From the NCBI GenBank assembly GCA_024233835.1, contig JACKPC010000005.1:186001-250000 (forward strand): a DNA stretch of 64,000 nucleotides, in the 5' to 3' direction. The notes under the pieces were generated by a model. That model worked only from the letters and a program-made list of their open reading frames with translations, was not told the DNA's origin and made no database searches. Origin of the DNA: Leptospiraceae bacterium. GTDB taxonomy: Bacteria > Spirochaetota > Leptospiria > Leptospirales > Leptospiraceae. Shown piece by piece: positions 1 through 9,260 of the stretch. The position numbers and the translations under genes are program-made. The stretch's first letter is position 1, and every line of letters starts with the position of its first letter.

Positions 1-70
1 TCAGGTAAGCAGTTATTTTCAAGCTCCAACTGATGATGAAGAATTTAATATTGAAGTTCTTAGTCAATAG
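1..70 (+). CDS. C-terminal end of a truncated ORF (window edge)
   Basis: An open frame enters from the left edge (first full codon at base 2) and ends with TAG at 68-70. Only 22 residues are visible, ending in EFNIEVLSQ. They are acidic and show no recognisable motif, so no family or function can be given. That it is coding is itself an inference from the open frame and its position upstream of the AraC-type gene. Confidence 0.35.
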   Translation, partial: QVSSYFQAPTDDEEFNIEVLSQ

Positions 71-168
71 GATTTAAAGGAGTAATGTCCTCACTTATCT
101 TGAAGAAGTAAAAAAGATAGTAGTTGTTATTAGAGCTTTAATTGATTCTATGAAATAGGAGAATGTAT

Positions 169-1038
169 ATGAATCACAATAGAACACTTGAATTACTTGA
201 TAATCTTGTTCCGGAAGAAGGTGTTATTTTTGATATTATAGATAAAGTAGATATTTTTCGCATTACCAGAGCTACTCCAAGAGAACCTAAGACCTATGAA
301 CCCAGTATCATTTTTTTGGCCCAGGGTAGTAAACGGGTATTTGTTGGTGAAGAAGAATTTAAATACGATCCCCTCAATTATCTTGTTCTTTCTGTGCCAC
401 TACCCCTTGAATGTGAAACAAATGCTACTGAAGAAAAACCCTTACTGGGCCTTACTGTAAAAGTAGATCCTTCTACAATAGGGGAGATCATGCTGAAAAT
501 AGATAGTAATATACAAAATTCCGAATTTATTCCGAAAGGCATTTACTCTGCTAACATAGACAACTATTTAATTGATGCTATTACCAGACTTTTAGAGTCG
601 CTTTCTTCTCCTGCTGATCGTAGTTTTCTCGGACCGATGATTGTTAAGGAAATTATATATAGAGTTCTATGTGGAGAAAAAGGAAATGCACTTCGTGCCC
701 TGGCTTATAAAAATCAGCACTTTTTCCAGATAGCCAAAATACTTGATAAGATCCATAAATCCTATAATGCCAAATTTGATTTAAACTCTCTTGCTTTTGA
801 AGCCGGAATGAGCATTTCGGCATTTCATTCCAGTTTTAAAGCAGTAACGAATACTTCTCCTTTACAATATATCAAGAATATAAAACTCCAAAAAGCTAAA
901 ATGTTAATGCTCGAAGAGGGAATCAAGGCCTACAATGCAGCATATCATGTAGGCTACGAAAGTATATCCCAATTTAACCGAGAATACAAAAGACTATTTG
1001 GATTACCTCCGGCTAAAGATACGGCTGCACATACGTAA
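169..1038 (+). CDS. AraC-family transcriptional regulator
   Basis: One-component DNA-binding regulator. The first ~165 residues resemble the AraC_N type sensor domain (cupin-like, with FLAQGSKRVFVGEEEF and the following LSVPLPLECE). The last ~100 residues carry the two helix-turn-helix units of the AraC/XylS fold, with the typical ends GYESISQFNREYKRLFG. An ATG at 163 lies directly against the Shine-Dalgarno sequence AGGAGA (157-162), leaving no spacing. The ATG at 169 has proper spacing and is preferred, giving 289 residues. No operon partner is visible: the next gene is convergent. The effector and targets cannot be read from the sequence. Regulators with this N-terminal domain often control redox or alcohol metabolism genes, but nothing here supports a specific role. 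Confidence 0.9.
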   Translation: MNHNRTLELLDNLVPEEGVIFDIIDKVDIFRITRATPREPKTYEPSIIFLAQGSKRVFVGEEEFKYDPLNYLVLSVPLPLECETNATEEKPLLGLTVKVDPSTIGEIMLKIDSNIQNSEFIPKGIYSANIDNYLIDAITRLLESLSSPADRSFLGPMIVKEIIYRVLCGEKGNALRALAYKNQHFFQIAKILDKIHKSYNAKFDLNSLAFEAGMSISAFHSSFKAVTNTSPLQYIKNIKLQKAKMLMLEEGIKAYNAAYHVGYESISQFNREYKRLFGLPPAKDTAAHT

Positions 1039-1095
1039 AAGAAAATTTAATCGGTAAGAATTAAAAAAAGAAGGTTATAAATTCAAATCGTAAGT

Positions 1096-1308
1096 TTACC
1101 TATTGAGAAAGTAGGAAAGCAAGCTTAGAAGCAGACTTACTATAATCATAGAAGTGAAAGGAATAAATACCTTCGTATTTTCTGTTTCGATTCGAATATC
1201 TCCCGGTAATCTACCAAACCAGTTTAAGACACCGGGAGTCACATATAAAAGGATGCCCGATACGGTTAAAAAAATCCCGATAAGAATTAAATACTTTGCC
1301 ATATTCAC
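1096..1308 (-). CDS. DUF2905 family small membrane protein
   Basis: A 70-residue protein with two predicted transmembrane helices (about residues 4-26 and 50-68) separated by a short loop containing GRLPGDIRIE, which is the hallmark of DUF2905. The function of this family is unknown. It is located immediately downstream of the AsmA-like gene on the same strand (7 bp gap), so the two are probably cotranscribed and may both serve envelope functions. The length matches the family. Confidence 0.85.
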   Translation of the reverse strand: MNMAKYLILIGIFLTVSGILLYVTPGVLNWFGRLPGDIRIETENTKVFIPFTSMIIVSLLLSLLSYFLNR

Positions 1309-1315
1309 CTCCTGC

Positions 1316-3355
1316 CTATTCGTTAGTAAAAAAATCTTTTGTTAAAGCATTCACGTTTTTTAAACCTTTGTTCTGTAGGGTCGTAATGGTGGCTCCTGCT
1401 TTTTCGGATAGAGCTGAACCTATAACAGCACCAATCGGTCCTCCCATTACCATCCCGGTGTATACTCCTGCCAACCACACCTTATCAATACTAAAAGGCA
1501 TATAATCAGAGCGGGAATAGTGCATTGGAATTTTTAGACCCTTACCGGCCAAACTACTCGAAACCATTAAGCTGGCTGAAATATCATCTTTAGGATTATC
1601 TAAACCTATATCAGCTTTGCCAAGAGTATTAAAAATACTTCCCTGCATATCGAAGTGTTTTATTTTGAATCGTTTATTTTTAACTAAATAAGCAATATCT
1701 ATAGTTTTGTAGCGAGATAAATTTGAATTTAGTTTCTTGTCAGAAGGGATGATTTTATTCAAAAAACGAATAGGGTAGAGAATGTCAGCCCTATCATGCA
1801 GAACTCCGTTAAGAAGAAGGCTCGAACCGCTGGCATATAAATTGGAAAAGAAGTCTTTATTTTTGTATTGGTTATCCGTCCGGACTTTAAGAGCTGTATG
1901 CAGGGTTCCTTCTATCATATTATTCCCCAAATATTCCTTAGATAGTTCTTTCATGTCAATGTCCTGAAGTTTGACATTGGCCAGAACTCGAATTGTATCT
2001 TTTAAAAAAATATCTCCGCTTATCTTAAGCTGTCCCTTGAAAAAATTTATTAAACCGCTTGTAAAATGGAGATATTCATTATTTAATACGCTATTTAGAT
2101 AATACCGTCGGATATTGTATTTATCATAATGTATTAACCCGGCAGAGTAGTGCAGGTCTACAAATAAGTTTAGCTTTGCCTGTTCTTTTTTTTCTTCGGT
2201 TTCTGGTTTTATTATTTTGCTTTCTTCTTTTGTGTTTAGAGAATTAGTAAAAGCTAAAATTTTATCCACATTGACCCGATTGGAATGTATGCGAAGTTTT
2301 AGATTTGGGCGATAAGTGAAATTTAGAGAAGAATCTATATCCAGGTCTAAGAGATTTCCTATATTTATCTTTAAAGATTCCGTTTGAAGTTTTTTTGTTC
2401 CAAAAGGGTAATGAAGTTTACCGGAAAGCAGGATCGGGCCGAGTGCATGTAATTTGTTATCATCACCTTTATACTGTAAGGGCTGTATATGAAGATACGG
2501 AATTGAACTTGAAAAAATAGAAGCGGACTTCTTTTTGTTAATCTTTACTTTCAGGTTTGCATGGGTGCCGGATAAGACAATAGAGGGAAGAGACTTCAAA
2601 TAATTTGCATATTCATAGAGAGGAAATTTGTTTAATTCTATATCTGCATCTAAAAAGATAGAGGGAACGGATAGTTCTTTCGGGTCGATGCCTCCCTTTG
2701 CGGAAATAAGTAAATTAGATTTTCCAAATAAACTATCTAAATCGAGTTTGAGCTGGCTAAAGGATCTATAGGAAATATTCAATTTAGTTAAAATAAGTTC
2801 ATGTTTAATGATCTTCGGATGGAAGTTTCTTATTTTTATCTCCAGGTTTTCAATAGAAAGGTTGAAATGTAATTTCTTGTCGAGAAATTCAATGATTCTT
2901 TTTGAACTATCTTTTTTTGCGGGGTCTTCTTTTTTCTCTTCTTTTGAATCCGTCAGACTTTTTAAAATAGCAGGTACATCTACAAGGCCATTCTTGAGGG
3001 AAAATTCATCGATAGAGATAGCCTGTCCGGCAAAAAAACCGGGCCAGAATATGCTTACACTTAGAGTTTTTAGATCGACTAACTTGAGTTTCTCTTTGGG
3101 AAAATCCACATGAAGGGTATCAAAGGAAAGATGAAGAGAGGGATATACAGCAAATTTTAGGTCTTCAATTTGTAGCCTATAATCCGTATACCGATTTACA
3201 TTCTCAACTATTAAATCTTTGTAAAAATTTGGGTTTAAAAATAGAGGTATATACAGGAGTAGGGGAAGAGAAAAGAAGAACAGGCTAAAAAAGAACCAAC
3301 CTATAAACAACTTTCTAAGGATCTTAAAAAATCTTTTCATTGAAAAAAATGCCAA
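1316..3355 (-). CDS. AsmA-like envelope protein
   Basis: A 679-residue protein with one N-terminal membrane helix (about residues 15-40, rich in F and L) followed by a long beta-rich region with alternating hydrophobic residues, as in AsmA/TamB-like lipid-transfer proteins. The C-terminal part carries repeated patterns such as LQDIDMKELSKEYLGNNMIEGTLHT and FKIKHFDMQGSIFNTLGKADIGLD that are typical of the AsmA_2 region. The last ~60 residues contain a glycine-rich hydrophobic stretch (GVYTGMVMGGPIGAVIGSALSEKAG). Known family members work at the inner membrane/periplasm in phospholipid transport to the outer membrane; that role is inferred here. An alternative start six codons in (3340) would begin with MKRFFKILRK and is equally plausible. 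It is divergent from the next gene with only 19 bp between starts. Confidence 0.75.
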   Translation of the reverse strand: MAFFSMKRFFKILRKLFIGWFFFSLFFFSLPLLLYIPLFLNPNFYKDLIVENVNRYTDYRLQIEDLKFAVYPSLHLSFDTLHVDFPKEKLKLVDLKTLSVSIFWPGFFAGQAISIDEFSLKNGLVDVPAILKSLTDSKEEKKEDPAKKDSSKRIIEFLDKKLHFNLSIENLEIKIRNFHPKIIKHELILTKLNISYRSFSQLKLDLDSLFGKSNLLISAKGGIDPKELSVPSIFLDADIELNKFPLYEYANYLKSLPSIVLSGTHANLKVKINKKKSASIFSSSIPYLHIQPLQYKGDDNKLHALGPILLSGKLHYPFGTKKLQTESLKINIGNLLDLDIDSSLNFTYRPNLKLRIHSNRVNVDKILAFTNSLNTKEESKIIKPETEEKKEQAKLNLFVDLHYSAGLIHYDKYNIRRYYLNSVLNNEYLHFTSGLINFFKGQLKISGDIFLKDTIRVLANVKLQDIDMKELSKEYLGNNMIEGTLHTALKVRTDNQYKNKDFFSNLYASGSSLLLNGVLHDRADILYPIRFLNKIIPSDKKLNSNLSRYKTIDIAYLVKNKRFKIKHFDMQGSIFNTLGKADIGLDNPKDDISASLMVSSSLAGKGLKIPMHYSRSDYMPFSIDKVWLAGVYTGMVMGGPIGAVIGSALSEKAGATITTLQNKGLKNVNALTKDFFTNE

Positions 3356-3374
3356 ACTGAGATAAGAGTGAAGG

Positions 3375-4229
3375 GTGAGTTATAAGAATTCAAGAAGTAT
3401 TTTAAAAAAGATTTTATATTTTTCGCTTATCCTGAATCTCTCATGTCAGGTAGTCATGAAACTCAGGAGTCAGAGGCACGGGGATTTGAATCGAGTAACT
3501 AATTCTATCGGGATGGAATTTATACAGGTGCCGGCAGGAGAATTTCTCATGGGTTGTAGTAAGGCCGATGCCTTCTGTGATGAAGACGAGAAGCCCGAAC
3601 ACGAGGTTGAAATCCGAAAGTCTTTTTATATGGCCGTAACAGAAGTTACCAATCGTGAATTTATGCTGTTTATAAAGGAGACTTCCTATAAGACGGAGGC
3701 AGAGAAAATACATTCGACAAATACATTCAGAAGCTGTTATACTCATCTTCCCAAACCCGATACACCTGTTATTTGTATTAGTTATAACGACGCTAAAGCC
3801 TTTGCCGATTGGCTTTCTGAAAAAGAAAAGGTACGCTATCGGCTTCCAAAAGAAGCTGAGTGGGAGTATGTAGCTCGAACGGATTTAATCACTCCATATT
3901 CCTGGGGCTTTGAGTTTGAAGAGGGTTTTGCCTGGTATAAGAAAAACTCAGGTGGAAATCCGCATCCTGTTAAACAAATGAAACCAAATTTTTGGGGCTT
4001 TTATGATATGTCAGGAAATATCTGGGAGTGGTGCGAAGATAATTATGATAAGGATGCCTATAAGCCTGCTAAAGAAAGAAAACAAACAAATCAGAGTGCA
4101 CCCAAAGTTCTGAGAGGTGGAAGTTGGTTTGATGCCCATGTTATGCTTCGTGTTTCTGTTAGAGAATTTGCACCACCCGAAACAATAGAAAGTCACTATG
4201 GTTTTCGGCTTATCAGAGAAGATTTATAG
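3375..4229 (+). CDS. Formylglycine-generating-enzyme (SUMF1) domain lipoprotein
   Basis: This 284-residue protein starts with GTG. Residues 1-25 form a signal peptide with a lipobox ending LNLSC, so it is probably a lipid-anchored envelope protein. The rest is a complete FGE-sulfatase/C-type-lectin-like fold: EFIQVPAGEFLMGC, YRLPKEAEWEYVAR, GFYDMSGNIWEWCEDNY, VLRGGSWFD and a final HYGFRLIRED. Such domains either oxidise cysteine to formylglycine or act as binding modules. The active-site cysteine pair of true FGE cannot be confirmed by eye. No sulfatase gene is nearby, so a binding or non-canonical role is more likely. The start is divergent from and very close to the AsmA-like gene. Confidence 0.85.
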   Translation: MSYKNSRSILKKILYFSLILNLSCQVVMKLRSQRHGDLNRVTNSIGMEFIQVPAGEFLMGCSKADAFCDEDEKPEHEVEIRKSFYMAVTEVTNREFMLFIKETSYKTEAEKIHSTNTFRSCYTHLPKPDTPVICISYNDAKAFADWLSEKEKVRYRLPKEAEWEYVARTDLITPYSWGFEFEEGFAWYKKNSGGNPHPVKQMKPNFWGFYDMSGNIWEWCEDNYDKDAYKPAKERKQTNQSAPKVLRGGSWFDAHVMLRVSVREFAPPETIESHYGFRLIREDL

Positions 4230-4241
4230 AAAAGGAGTTCC

Positions 4242-5147
4242 TTATAGACTATCTACAAATTGTTGAACTTCCATTTTATACTGTTCGGGTCTTGCCTGCA
4301 TGGATTTTCCATGAACGGCATTCCAATCTGTTAAAAGGAGTTTACTTTTGGGGTGCTTCAAGTTTTGAAAGATTACTTTGGAATGGTAGGGAAGGGTATA
4401 TACATCTGAGTTGGAATGAATGATAAGAACCGGGCAGTGAATGTCGGAAGCCAGTTTTTCGGCAGATACTTCGTCCGGACGAAAGTCTGCAAACAGGGAG
4501 GCAAAGAAAAATGCAGCAGGAGCTGAGAATTGTATATATATAGGGTATCGTTTTAAAGCCTGTTCAGTTAGTATCGATTTCATATCTTTATAAGGAGAAT
4601 CTGCCAGTACAAACCAGAACATCTCTTTACTTTTACCGACAGCCTGTAAAGAAATAGAAGCCCCGTAAGATACTCCAACAAAAGCAATGCGTTTAGTTTT
4701 TAAACCTGCCTTTTTCTGAAGATAGGTGCTCACATTTAGAAGATCGTTTTTCTCATGATATCCGAATGTGCCATATTTTCCTTCGCTTTTTCCGTGGTGT
4801 CTTGCATCTAAATAGATTTCGTGACAGTTATACTTCTCAAAGATATAAGCATATTTGTACATATGGTAGCGGGTTCCCGAATATCCATGATTGTAAATAA
4901 TTCCACAATCGGAAGATGATTTTTCAAAATAAGATCCGGCAAGTTTTATGCCTGAGGACTCAATAAAAACTTCTTTTGCATTTTCGGGTAGTTTAAGTTG
5001 GGAGAAGGAGCGAAAGCGATGATAGACTTTATCCTGCTCTAAGGTTCTGGTTTGGAATGCTACTATCTCAAAAGCAAAATAAATACCTATCGATAGATAC
5101 ATCAAAAGGGCCAGTAGCAAGAAGGCAAGGGTAAGTCGTTTCATCAT
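4242..5147 (-). CDS. Alpha/beta hydrolase, membrane-anchored
   Basis: A 301-residue protein with an N-terminal hydrophobic segment (about residues 5-28) that would anchor or export it. The hydrolase core shows the oxyanion-region motif YNHGYSGTR, the DARHHGKSEG turn, the nucleophile elbow GVSYGAS (Ser in G-x-S-x-G), a candidate acid in HSNSDVYTLP and a candidate catalytic His in AVHGKS. This matches the serine aminopeptidase S33/ABHD-like group of esterases. The substrate is unknown. It is 7 bp downstream of the STAS/zinc-ribbon gene on the same strand, so the two may form an operon. Confidence 0.85.
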   Translation of the reverse strand: MMKRLTLAFLLLALLMYLSIGIYFAFEIVAFQTRTLEQDKVYHRFRSFSQLKLPENAKEVFIESSGIKLAGSYFEKSSSDCGIIYNHGYSGTRYHMYKYAYIFEKYNCHEIYLDARHHGKSEGKYGTFGYHEKNDLLNVSTYLQKKAGLKTKRIAFVGVSYGASISLQAVGKSKEMFWFVLADSPYKDMKSILTEQALKRYPIYIQFSAPAAFFFASLFADFRPDEVSAEKLASDIHCPVLIIHSNSDVYTLPYHSKVIFQNLKHPKSKLLLTDWNAVHGKSMQARPEQYKMEVQQFVDSL

Positions 5148-5154
5148 GGTATTT

Positions 5155-5649
5155 CTACTTTTTTAGGACAATACTCATGTCCGGTAAGATAGTAAATTTG
5201 CTCTTGCAGGAAGGGCATTGATGATTCCCCCTCGAACGCACCCTTAAGCGTGCATCACATCCCGGACAGCGGATAATGACTCCTTTTTTCTTAGCATTCG
5301 CTCTTTTTAGTTTTTCTTCCAGGTCTTTTTCAAAATGCTCAAAGTAAGCTTTACCACTTTCCACATCCTGGAAAAATTCCAGTCTTTTGTCTCCCGCGAA
5401 AATAGATAGCTGGGAATGGCTTTCTTCCTTTAAGCCGGCGATGCCAAAATATAGGTACATACCTGAATTTTGAAATGTTTCGGGAAGGTAGTCTGAACTA
5501 CCTACTTCGATAGCAGATACATCCGAAAAGTTTAAAAGAATCAGGGCCGGACCGGGAGAAACATCCAGTATTTCTTTCTGTAAATCCCTGGAAAGGTGTC
5601 TATCGAGTATGCCGGAAAGATGAATAAGAATTTTTCTAATTTTAAACAA
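5155..5649 (-). CDS. STAS-like protein with C-terminal zinc ribbon
   Basis: A 164-residue protein. The first ~70 residues (ILDRHLSRDLQKEI, then ALILLNFSDVSAIEVGSSDYL) have the strand-helix rhythm of STAS/anti-sigma-antagonist domains. The end holds a clear zinc ribbon with two CxxC knuckles (CPGCDARLRVRSRGNHQCPSC). A phosphorylatable Ser typical of SpoIIAA is not certain. Function is unknown; STAS partners here could be the SpoIIE-type phosphatase (39243) or the HATPase protein (9902), but both are distant. Probably cotranscribed with the downstream hydrolase. Confidence 0.55.
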   Translation of the reverse strand: MFKIRKILIHLSGILDRHLSRDLQKEILDVSPGPALILLNFSDVSAIEVGSSDYLPETFQNSGMYLYFGIAGLKEESHSQLSIFAGDKRLEFFQDVESGKAYFEHFEKDLEEKLKRANAKKKGVIIRCPGCDARLRVRSRGNHQCPSCKSKFTILPDMSIVLKK

Positions 5650-5779
5650 TGATTTTTCCTGAAAAATGATTTATGATATATAATGTACTATTGGAAATGA
5701 AACCTTCATTTTAAATGGATTATAATCCTTATTACATTTAAAGCAGAAACCGATTTTTTTTACAAGTAGATTTAGTTTT

Positions 5780-7645
5780 ATGTTGAATCAATACAAACGA
5801 TACCTGATATTTCCGATAGATATGGGCTTCATGATCCTATCTTTTTTCCTGGCCCACTGGATTCGATATGAGAGTTTTGAGTTTATTGCGAATCCAATGA
5901 AATTTACCCTTTCTATGCTGGTGGTAGTAGGTTCTCGTTCCATTGTTTTTATCTTTTCGAATATCTATCGTTCTATCTGGGCTTATGCCTCCATTCATGA
6001 CCTTTTAGAAATCATTAAAACCACCATCATTTCTTCTCTTGTTTCTACCGTGACCCTACTTTTTTATAACCGCTTTCATCATCAATCCAGGATGGTACAG
6101 GTGCTGGACGGTCTTTTACTTTTGAGCTTTCTATGCTTTCGGAGTTTTTCCTGGAGGTTGATGCGAGATTACTATCTCGAAGAACGAAATGCCGGACTCC
6201 CGACTCTTCTCATCGGAGCCGGAAAACTGGGTGCCATGTTATTAACCGAACTCAGGAGGCAGACGGATCTGGGTCTGAAACCCATTGGTTTTTTGGATGA
6301 TGATAATAATAAAGTAGGAGCCCATATTCACGGTTTACCGGTACTGGGTCTTGTCAATGAACTGGAGAGAATTATTCAGGAGAATGAAGTAAAAGAAGTG
6401 ATTATTACTTCCAACAAACTGGTAGGAAAGCAAATCAGTTGGATTAAATCCGTCTGCGAGAGGTTCCATATCATTATCAAAATAGTCCCTTCTTTTAGTG
6501 ATATTTTTTCCGGGAAATTAAGTGTGAGTCAGATTCGAGAGATACGGGTAGAAGACCTTCTGGGTAGAGATGCAGTAGATTTAGAGATTGCCTCTATTCG
6601 TTCTTATCTCCAGGGAAAAACTATTTTAATTACAGGTGCTGCCGGTTCTATAGGAAGTGAAATCTCAAGGCAGGTCTCCCGCTTTGGTCCATCAAGAGTT
6701 ATCTTGCTCGATTCGGCAGAAACTCCCCTGTATCATATTGATTATGAATTAAGAACTACCAATCCGGAACATATTGAATATGTATCCCTTATCGCGGATG
6801 TAAAAAATGTTTCCCGTCTGAGTTCCATTTTTGAGACCTGGAAGCCCTCCGTTGTTTTTCACTGTGCTGCTTATAAACATGTCCCTTTGATGGAAATAAA
6901 CCCGGAGGAAGCCGTTTTAAATAATGTACAGGGCACAAAAAATGTTGCGGACATCTCCCAGCTCTCCGGTGTCGATAAGTTTGTTTTAATCTCTACTGAT
7001 AAGGCGGTTAATCCTGTGAATATCATGGGAGCGAGTAAACGAGCCGCCGAACTATATATACAATACATTGCTCCTGCGTCTCGAACCAGATTTGTAACGG
7101 TTCGCTTTGGAAATGTCCTCGGATCCAATGGAAGTGTAATTCCTCGTTTTAAAGAGCAGATAGAAAATGGAGGTCCTATTACGGTTACTCATCCGGACAT
7201 CATCCGCTATTTCATGACGATACCCGAAGCCTCCCAATTAGTCATCCAGGCCGGGGCCATGGGAGAGCGCGGAGAAATTTTTTTACTGGATATGGGAGAA
7301 CCGGTAAAGATACTGGAATTAGCTGAAGAGATGATTCGTTTATCCGGTTTGCAACCTTATAAAGACATTGATATCGTTTTTACAGGACTCCGACCGGGAG
7401 AAAAATTATACGAAGAGTTATTATTGGGGATGGAAGGCATAAAGAAAACCCATCATCCCAAAATAATGATAGCCGCGCATTCAGAATCTATTAACCGAAT
7501 GCGTTTTCTTGAGGATCTGAATGAGTTATTTCAGGTAGCCAGGGCAGGTAAAAGAGAAGAAATCTTTCAGCTATTTAAAAAGATTGTAACAGAATACAAA
7601 CGTCATGATGAATATATTACTTCCCAAAAGGTGAAAAATGAGTAG
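5780..7645 (+). CDS. FlaA1/CapD-type nucleotide-sugar dehydratase/epimerase
   Basis: Membrane-bound polysaccharide biosynthesis protein of 621 residues, the usual length for the WbpM/PglF group. About four transmembrane helices occupy residues 8-120. A CoA-binding-like Rossmann fold follows (LLIGAGKLGAMLL). The catalytic SDR domain begins at about residue 280 with the NAD-binding motif TGAAGSIGSEI. Family landmarks include FHCAAYKHVPLME and STDKAVNPVNIMGASKRAAE, where a methionine replaces the usual Tyr of YxxxK, as expected for the 4,6-dehydratases. GLRPGEKLYEELL lies near the end. It probably makes a 4-keto-6-deoxy sugar nucleotide for LPS or glycan synthesis. The next gene starts within its last codons (8-bp overlap). 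Confidence 0.92.
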   Translation: MLNQYKRYLIFPIDMGFMILSFFLAHWIRYESFEFIANPMKFTLSMLVVVGSRSIVFIFSNIYRSIWAYASIHDLLEIIKTTIISSLVSTVTLLFYNRFHHQSRMVQVLDGLLLLSFLCFRSFSWRLMRDYYLEERNAGLPTLLIGAGKLGAMLLTELRRQTDLGLKPIGFLDDDNNKVGAHIHGLPVLGLVNELERIIQENEVKEVIITSNKLVGKQISWIKSVCERFHIIIKIVPSFSDIFSGKLSVSQIREIRVEDLLGRDAVDLEIASIRSYLQGKTILITGAAGSIGSEISRQVSRFGPSRVILLDSAETPLYHIDYELRTTNPEHIEYVSLIADVKNVSRLSSIFETWKPSVVFHCAAYKHVPLMEINPEEAVLNNVQGTKNVADISQLSGVDKFVLISTDKAVNPVNIMGASKRAAELYIQYIAPASRTRFVTVRFGNVLGSNGSVIPRFKEQIENGGPITVTHPDIIRYFMTIPEASQLVIQAGAMGERGEIFLLDMGEPVKILELAEEMIRLSGLQPYKDIDIVFTGLRPGEKLYEELLLGMEGIKKTHHPKIMIAAHSESINRMRFLEDLNELFQVARAGKREEIFQLFKKIVTEYKRHDEYITSQKVKNE

Positions 7646-8087
7646 TAAACTGGGCCCTGAAGAAAAGAAATATTTAAGAGATTTTAAATCTGGTGTATTG
7701 AAAACATACTCCGAAAAGTTCGGAACTTTTTATATCCATGTGATTCCGCATCCTAACCTTGAAATTGGAAAAAGAGGTCTGGTAGGTGAAGAAAAAGAAG
7801 CCGGTATAGTCCTGGTTCTCGGACCTCAGGCGGTGCGGGAAATTTTCCATGAGCAGGAATTTCTCTACATGGAATTACAATTTGGGTTTAACTGGGAAAA
7901 GTTAATTATACCCTGGGATGCCCTTTTCCGGGTCTATGATAAGTCCCAGAATGCCATTACCCAGATGAGAGTATTTACGGATGAATTACAATTCCAACCT
8001 CCGAGCGGTAAACCCAAAGAAGAGAAGAAAGTGGAATCCAAAGAATCCAAGGTAATACAGGTAGATTTCAGTCGCAAGGACTCCTGA
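7638..8087 (+). CDS. SspB-like (ClpXP specificity factor-like) protein
   Basis: A 149-residue protein. Residues ~60-115 (LQFGFNWEKLIIPWDALFRVYDKSQNAI region) resemble the SspB fold, where a beta-strand pair is followed by an interaction with ssrA-tagged peptides. The tail is charged and ends KVIQVDFSRKDS, like the ClpX-binding tail of SspB, which is also tethered by a flexible linker (here rich in P, K and E). SspB delivers ssrA-tagged proteins to ClpXP. The assignment rests on general pattern only. It overlaps the preceding sugar-dehydratase gene by 8 bp and is followed 73 bp later by efp. Confidence 0.5.
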   Translation: MSSKLGPEEKKYLRDFKSGVLKTYSEKFGTFYIHVIPHPNLEIGKRGLVGEEKEAGIVLVLGPQAVREIFHEQEFLYMELQFGFNWEKLIIPWDALFRVYDKSQNAITQMRVFTDELQFQPPSGKPKEEKKVESKESKVIQVDFSRKDS

Positions 8088-8160
8088 GTTTAAATCCTTG
8101 ACACCGGGTGAACTCTCGGAGCTTGGTAAAACAAAAGTGGCATATAGAATAGAGGTATAG

Positions 8161-8727
8161 ATGACTTTAGGTATCACGGAAGTGAAGAAAGGGATGGTTT
8201 TAAAAGTGGAAGGAGACCTGTTTTCCGTTGTTAAAACAGAGTTTGTGAACCCGGGAAAGGGAAGTGCATTCATTAGAACTAAGTTAAAAAGCCTGACCAA
8301 GAACAGTACCCTTGAACGGACTTTTAAGGCTTCTGAAAAGCTTGAAAGCGTAGAGCTGGAAAAAAGGAATATGACGTATTGCTACCGGGAAGAAAGGCAC
8401 ATTGTCTTTATGGATGTGAATGACTACGAACAAATTCATGTTCCTGAAGAATACGTAGAGGAAATTCTTCCTTTCATGAAAGAAGAAACCCCGGTAGAAG
8501 TAACTTTCTATGAATCCAAGGCCATCGGTGTTATACCACCAAACTTTGTCGAACTTGAAGTAACCTATGCTGAAGAAGGTCTGAAGGGAGATACTTCCGG
8601 AACAGCTTTAAAGCGAGTAACCGTAGAAACCGGTGGAGAAATCAATGTTCCTATCTTTGTAAAACAGGGTGATGTTCTTAAAATTGACCTGAGGGATTTA
8701 AGCTATGTAGAGAGGGTCAATAAGTAA
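8161..8727 (+). CDS. efp: Elongation factor P
   Basis: EF-P binds between the P and E sites of the ribosome and relieves stalling at polyproline stretches. The 188-residue length is standard. The N-terminal KOW-like domain has the loop PGKGSAF, whose Lys corresponds to the post-translationally modified Lys34 of E. coli EF-P. Two OB-type domains follow, with the central YCYREERHIVFMD and the C-terminal VTVETGGEINVPIFVKQGD region and the final LRDLSYVERV. It is translationally coupled to mtnD: its TAA stop shares an A with the mtnD ATG. The modification enzyme (EpmA-type) is not in this window. Confidence 0.97.
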   Translation: MTLGITEVKKGMVLKVEGDLFSVVKTEFVNPGKGSAFIRTKLKSLTKNSTLERTFKASEKLESVELEKRNMTYCYREERHIVFMDVNDYEQIHVPEEYVEEILPFMKEETPVEVTFYESKAIGVIPPNFVELEVTYAEEGLKGDTSGTALKRVTVETGGEINVPIFVKQGDVLKIDLRDLSYVERVNK

Positions 8728-9260
8728 TGGCAACGATTGTTCAAAAAGGAAAACCTGAAATTACAGAAAAGTCAGCTGTAAAAGCTTTCTTAAAAGACAG
8801 GGGAGTGGAATACGACCACTGGCCCGTACCTGAATCTGCGAATATTCTTACCGGTAAACAGGTTCTGAGTGATTCCGAAAAAGAAGAGTTACTCGGGCAT
8901 GTGAATCAATATTTCTTAGAACTACAGACTAAGTTTGGTTACAGAACCAGAGACCTGGTTGTCTTACATCCTGAGGTTCCCGGCCTGGATGAAATGCTCG
9001 CCAAATTCGATAAGGTTCACTTTCATTCCGATGATGAGGTTCGCTATATTATCGATGGAACCGGGATTTTTGGTTTTACCCTCTCAAACGGAGAAAAGTT
9101 CCTGGTTCATGTAGAAAAGGAAGATTTCATTTTTGTTCCAAAGAACATCAATCACTGGTTTTATCTGGATGAGAAAAAACGGATTAAGGCTGTACGTTAT
9201 TTCTCGGATACCAGTGGCTGGGTTCCCAATTATGTAGACGAACCTAATTCTATAGACTGA
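8727..9260 (+). CDS. mtnD: Acireductone dioxygenase
   Basis: A cupin enzyme of the methionine salvage pathway. It cleaves acireductone to the 2-keto acid precursor of methionine plus formate (Fe form) or to an off-pathway product (Ni form). The metal ligands are visible in HFHSDDEVRYI (His, His and Glu) and the fourth His in VPKNINHWFYL. The length of 177 residues is typical. It overlaps efp by one base, and its stop is followed directly by the mtnB ATG, so the three genes form one transcript. Other salvage genes (mtnA, mtnC) are not seen here. Confidence 0.95.
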   Translation: MATIVQKGKPEITEKSAVKAFLKDRGVEYDHWPVPESANILTGKQVLSDSEKEELLGHVNQYFLELQTKFGYRTRDLVVLHPEVPGLDEMLAKFDKVHFHSDDEVRYIIDGTGIFGFTLSNGEKFLVHVEKEDFIFVPKNINHWFYLDEKKRIKAVRYFSDTSGWVPNYVDEPNSID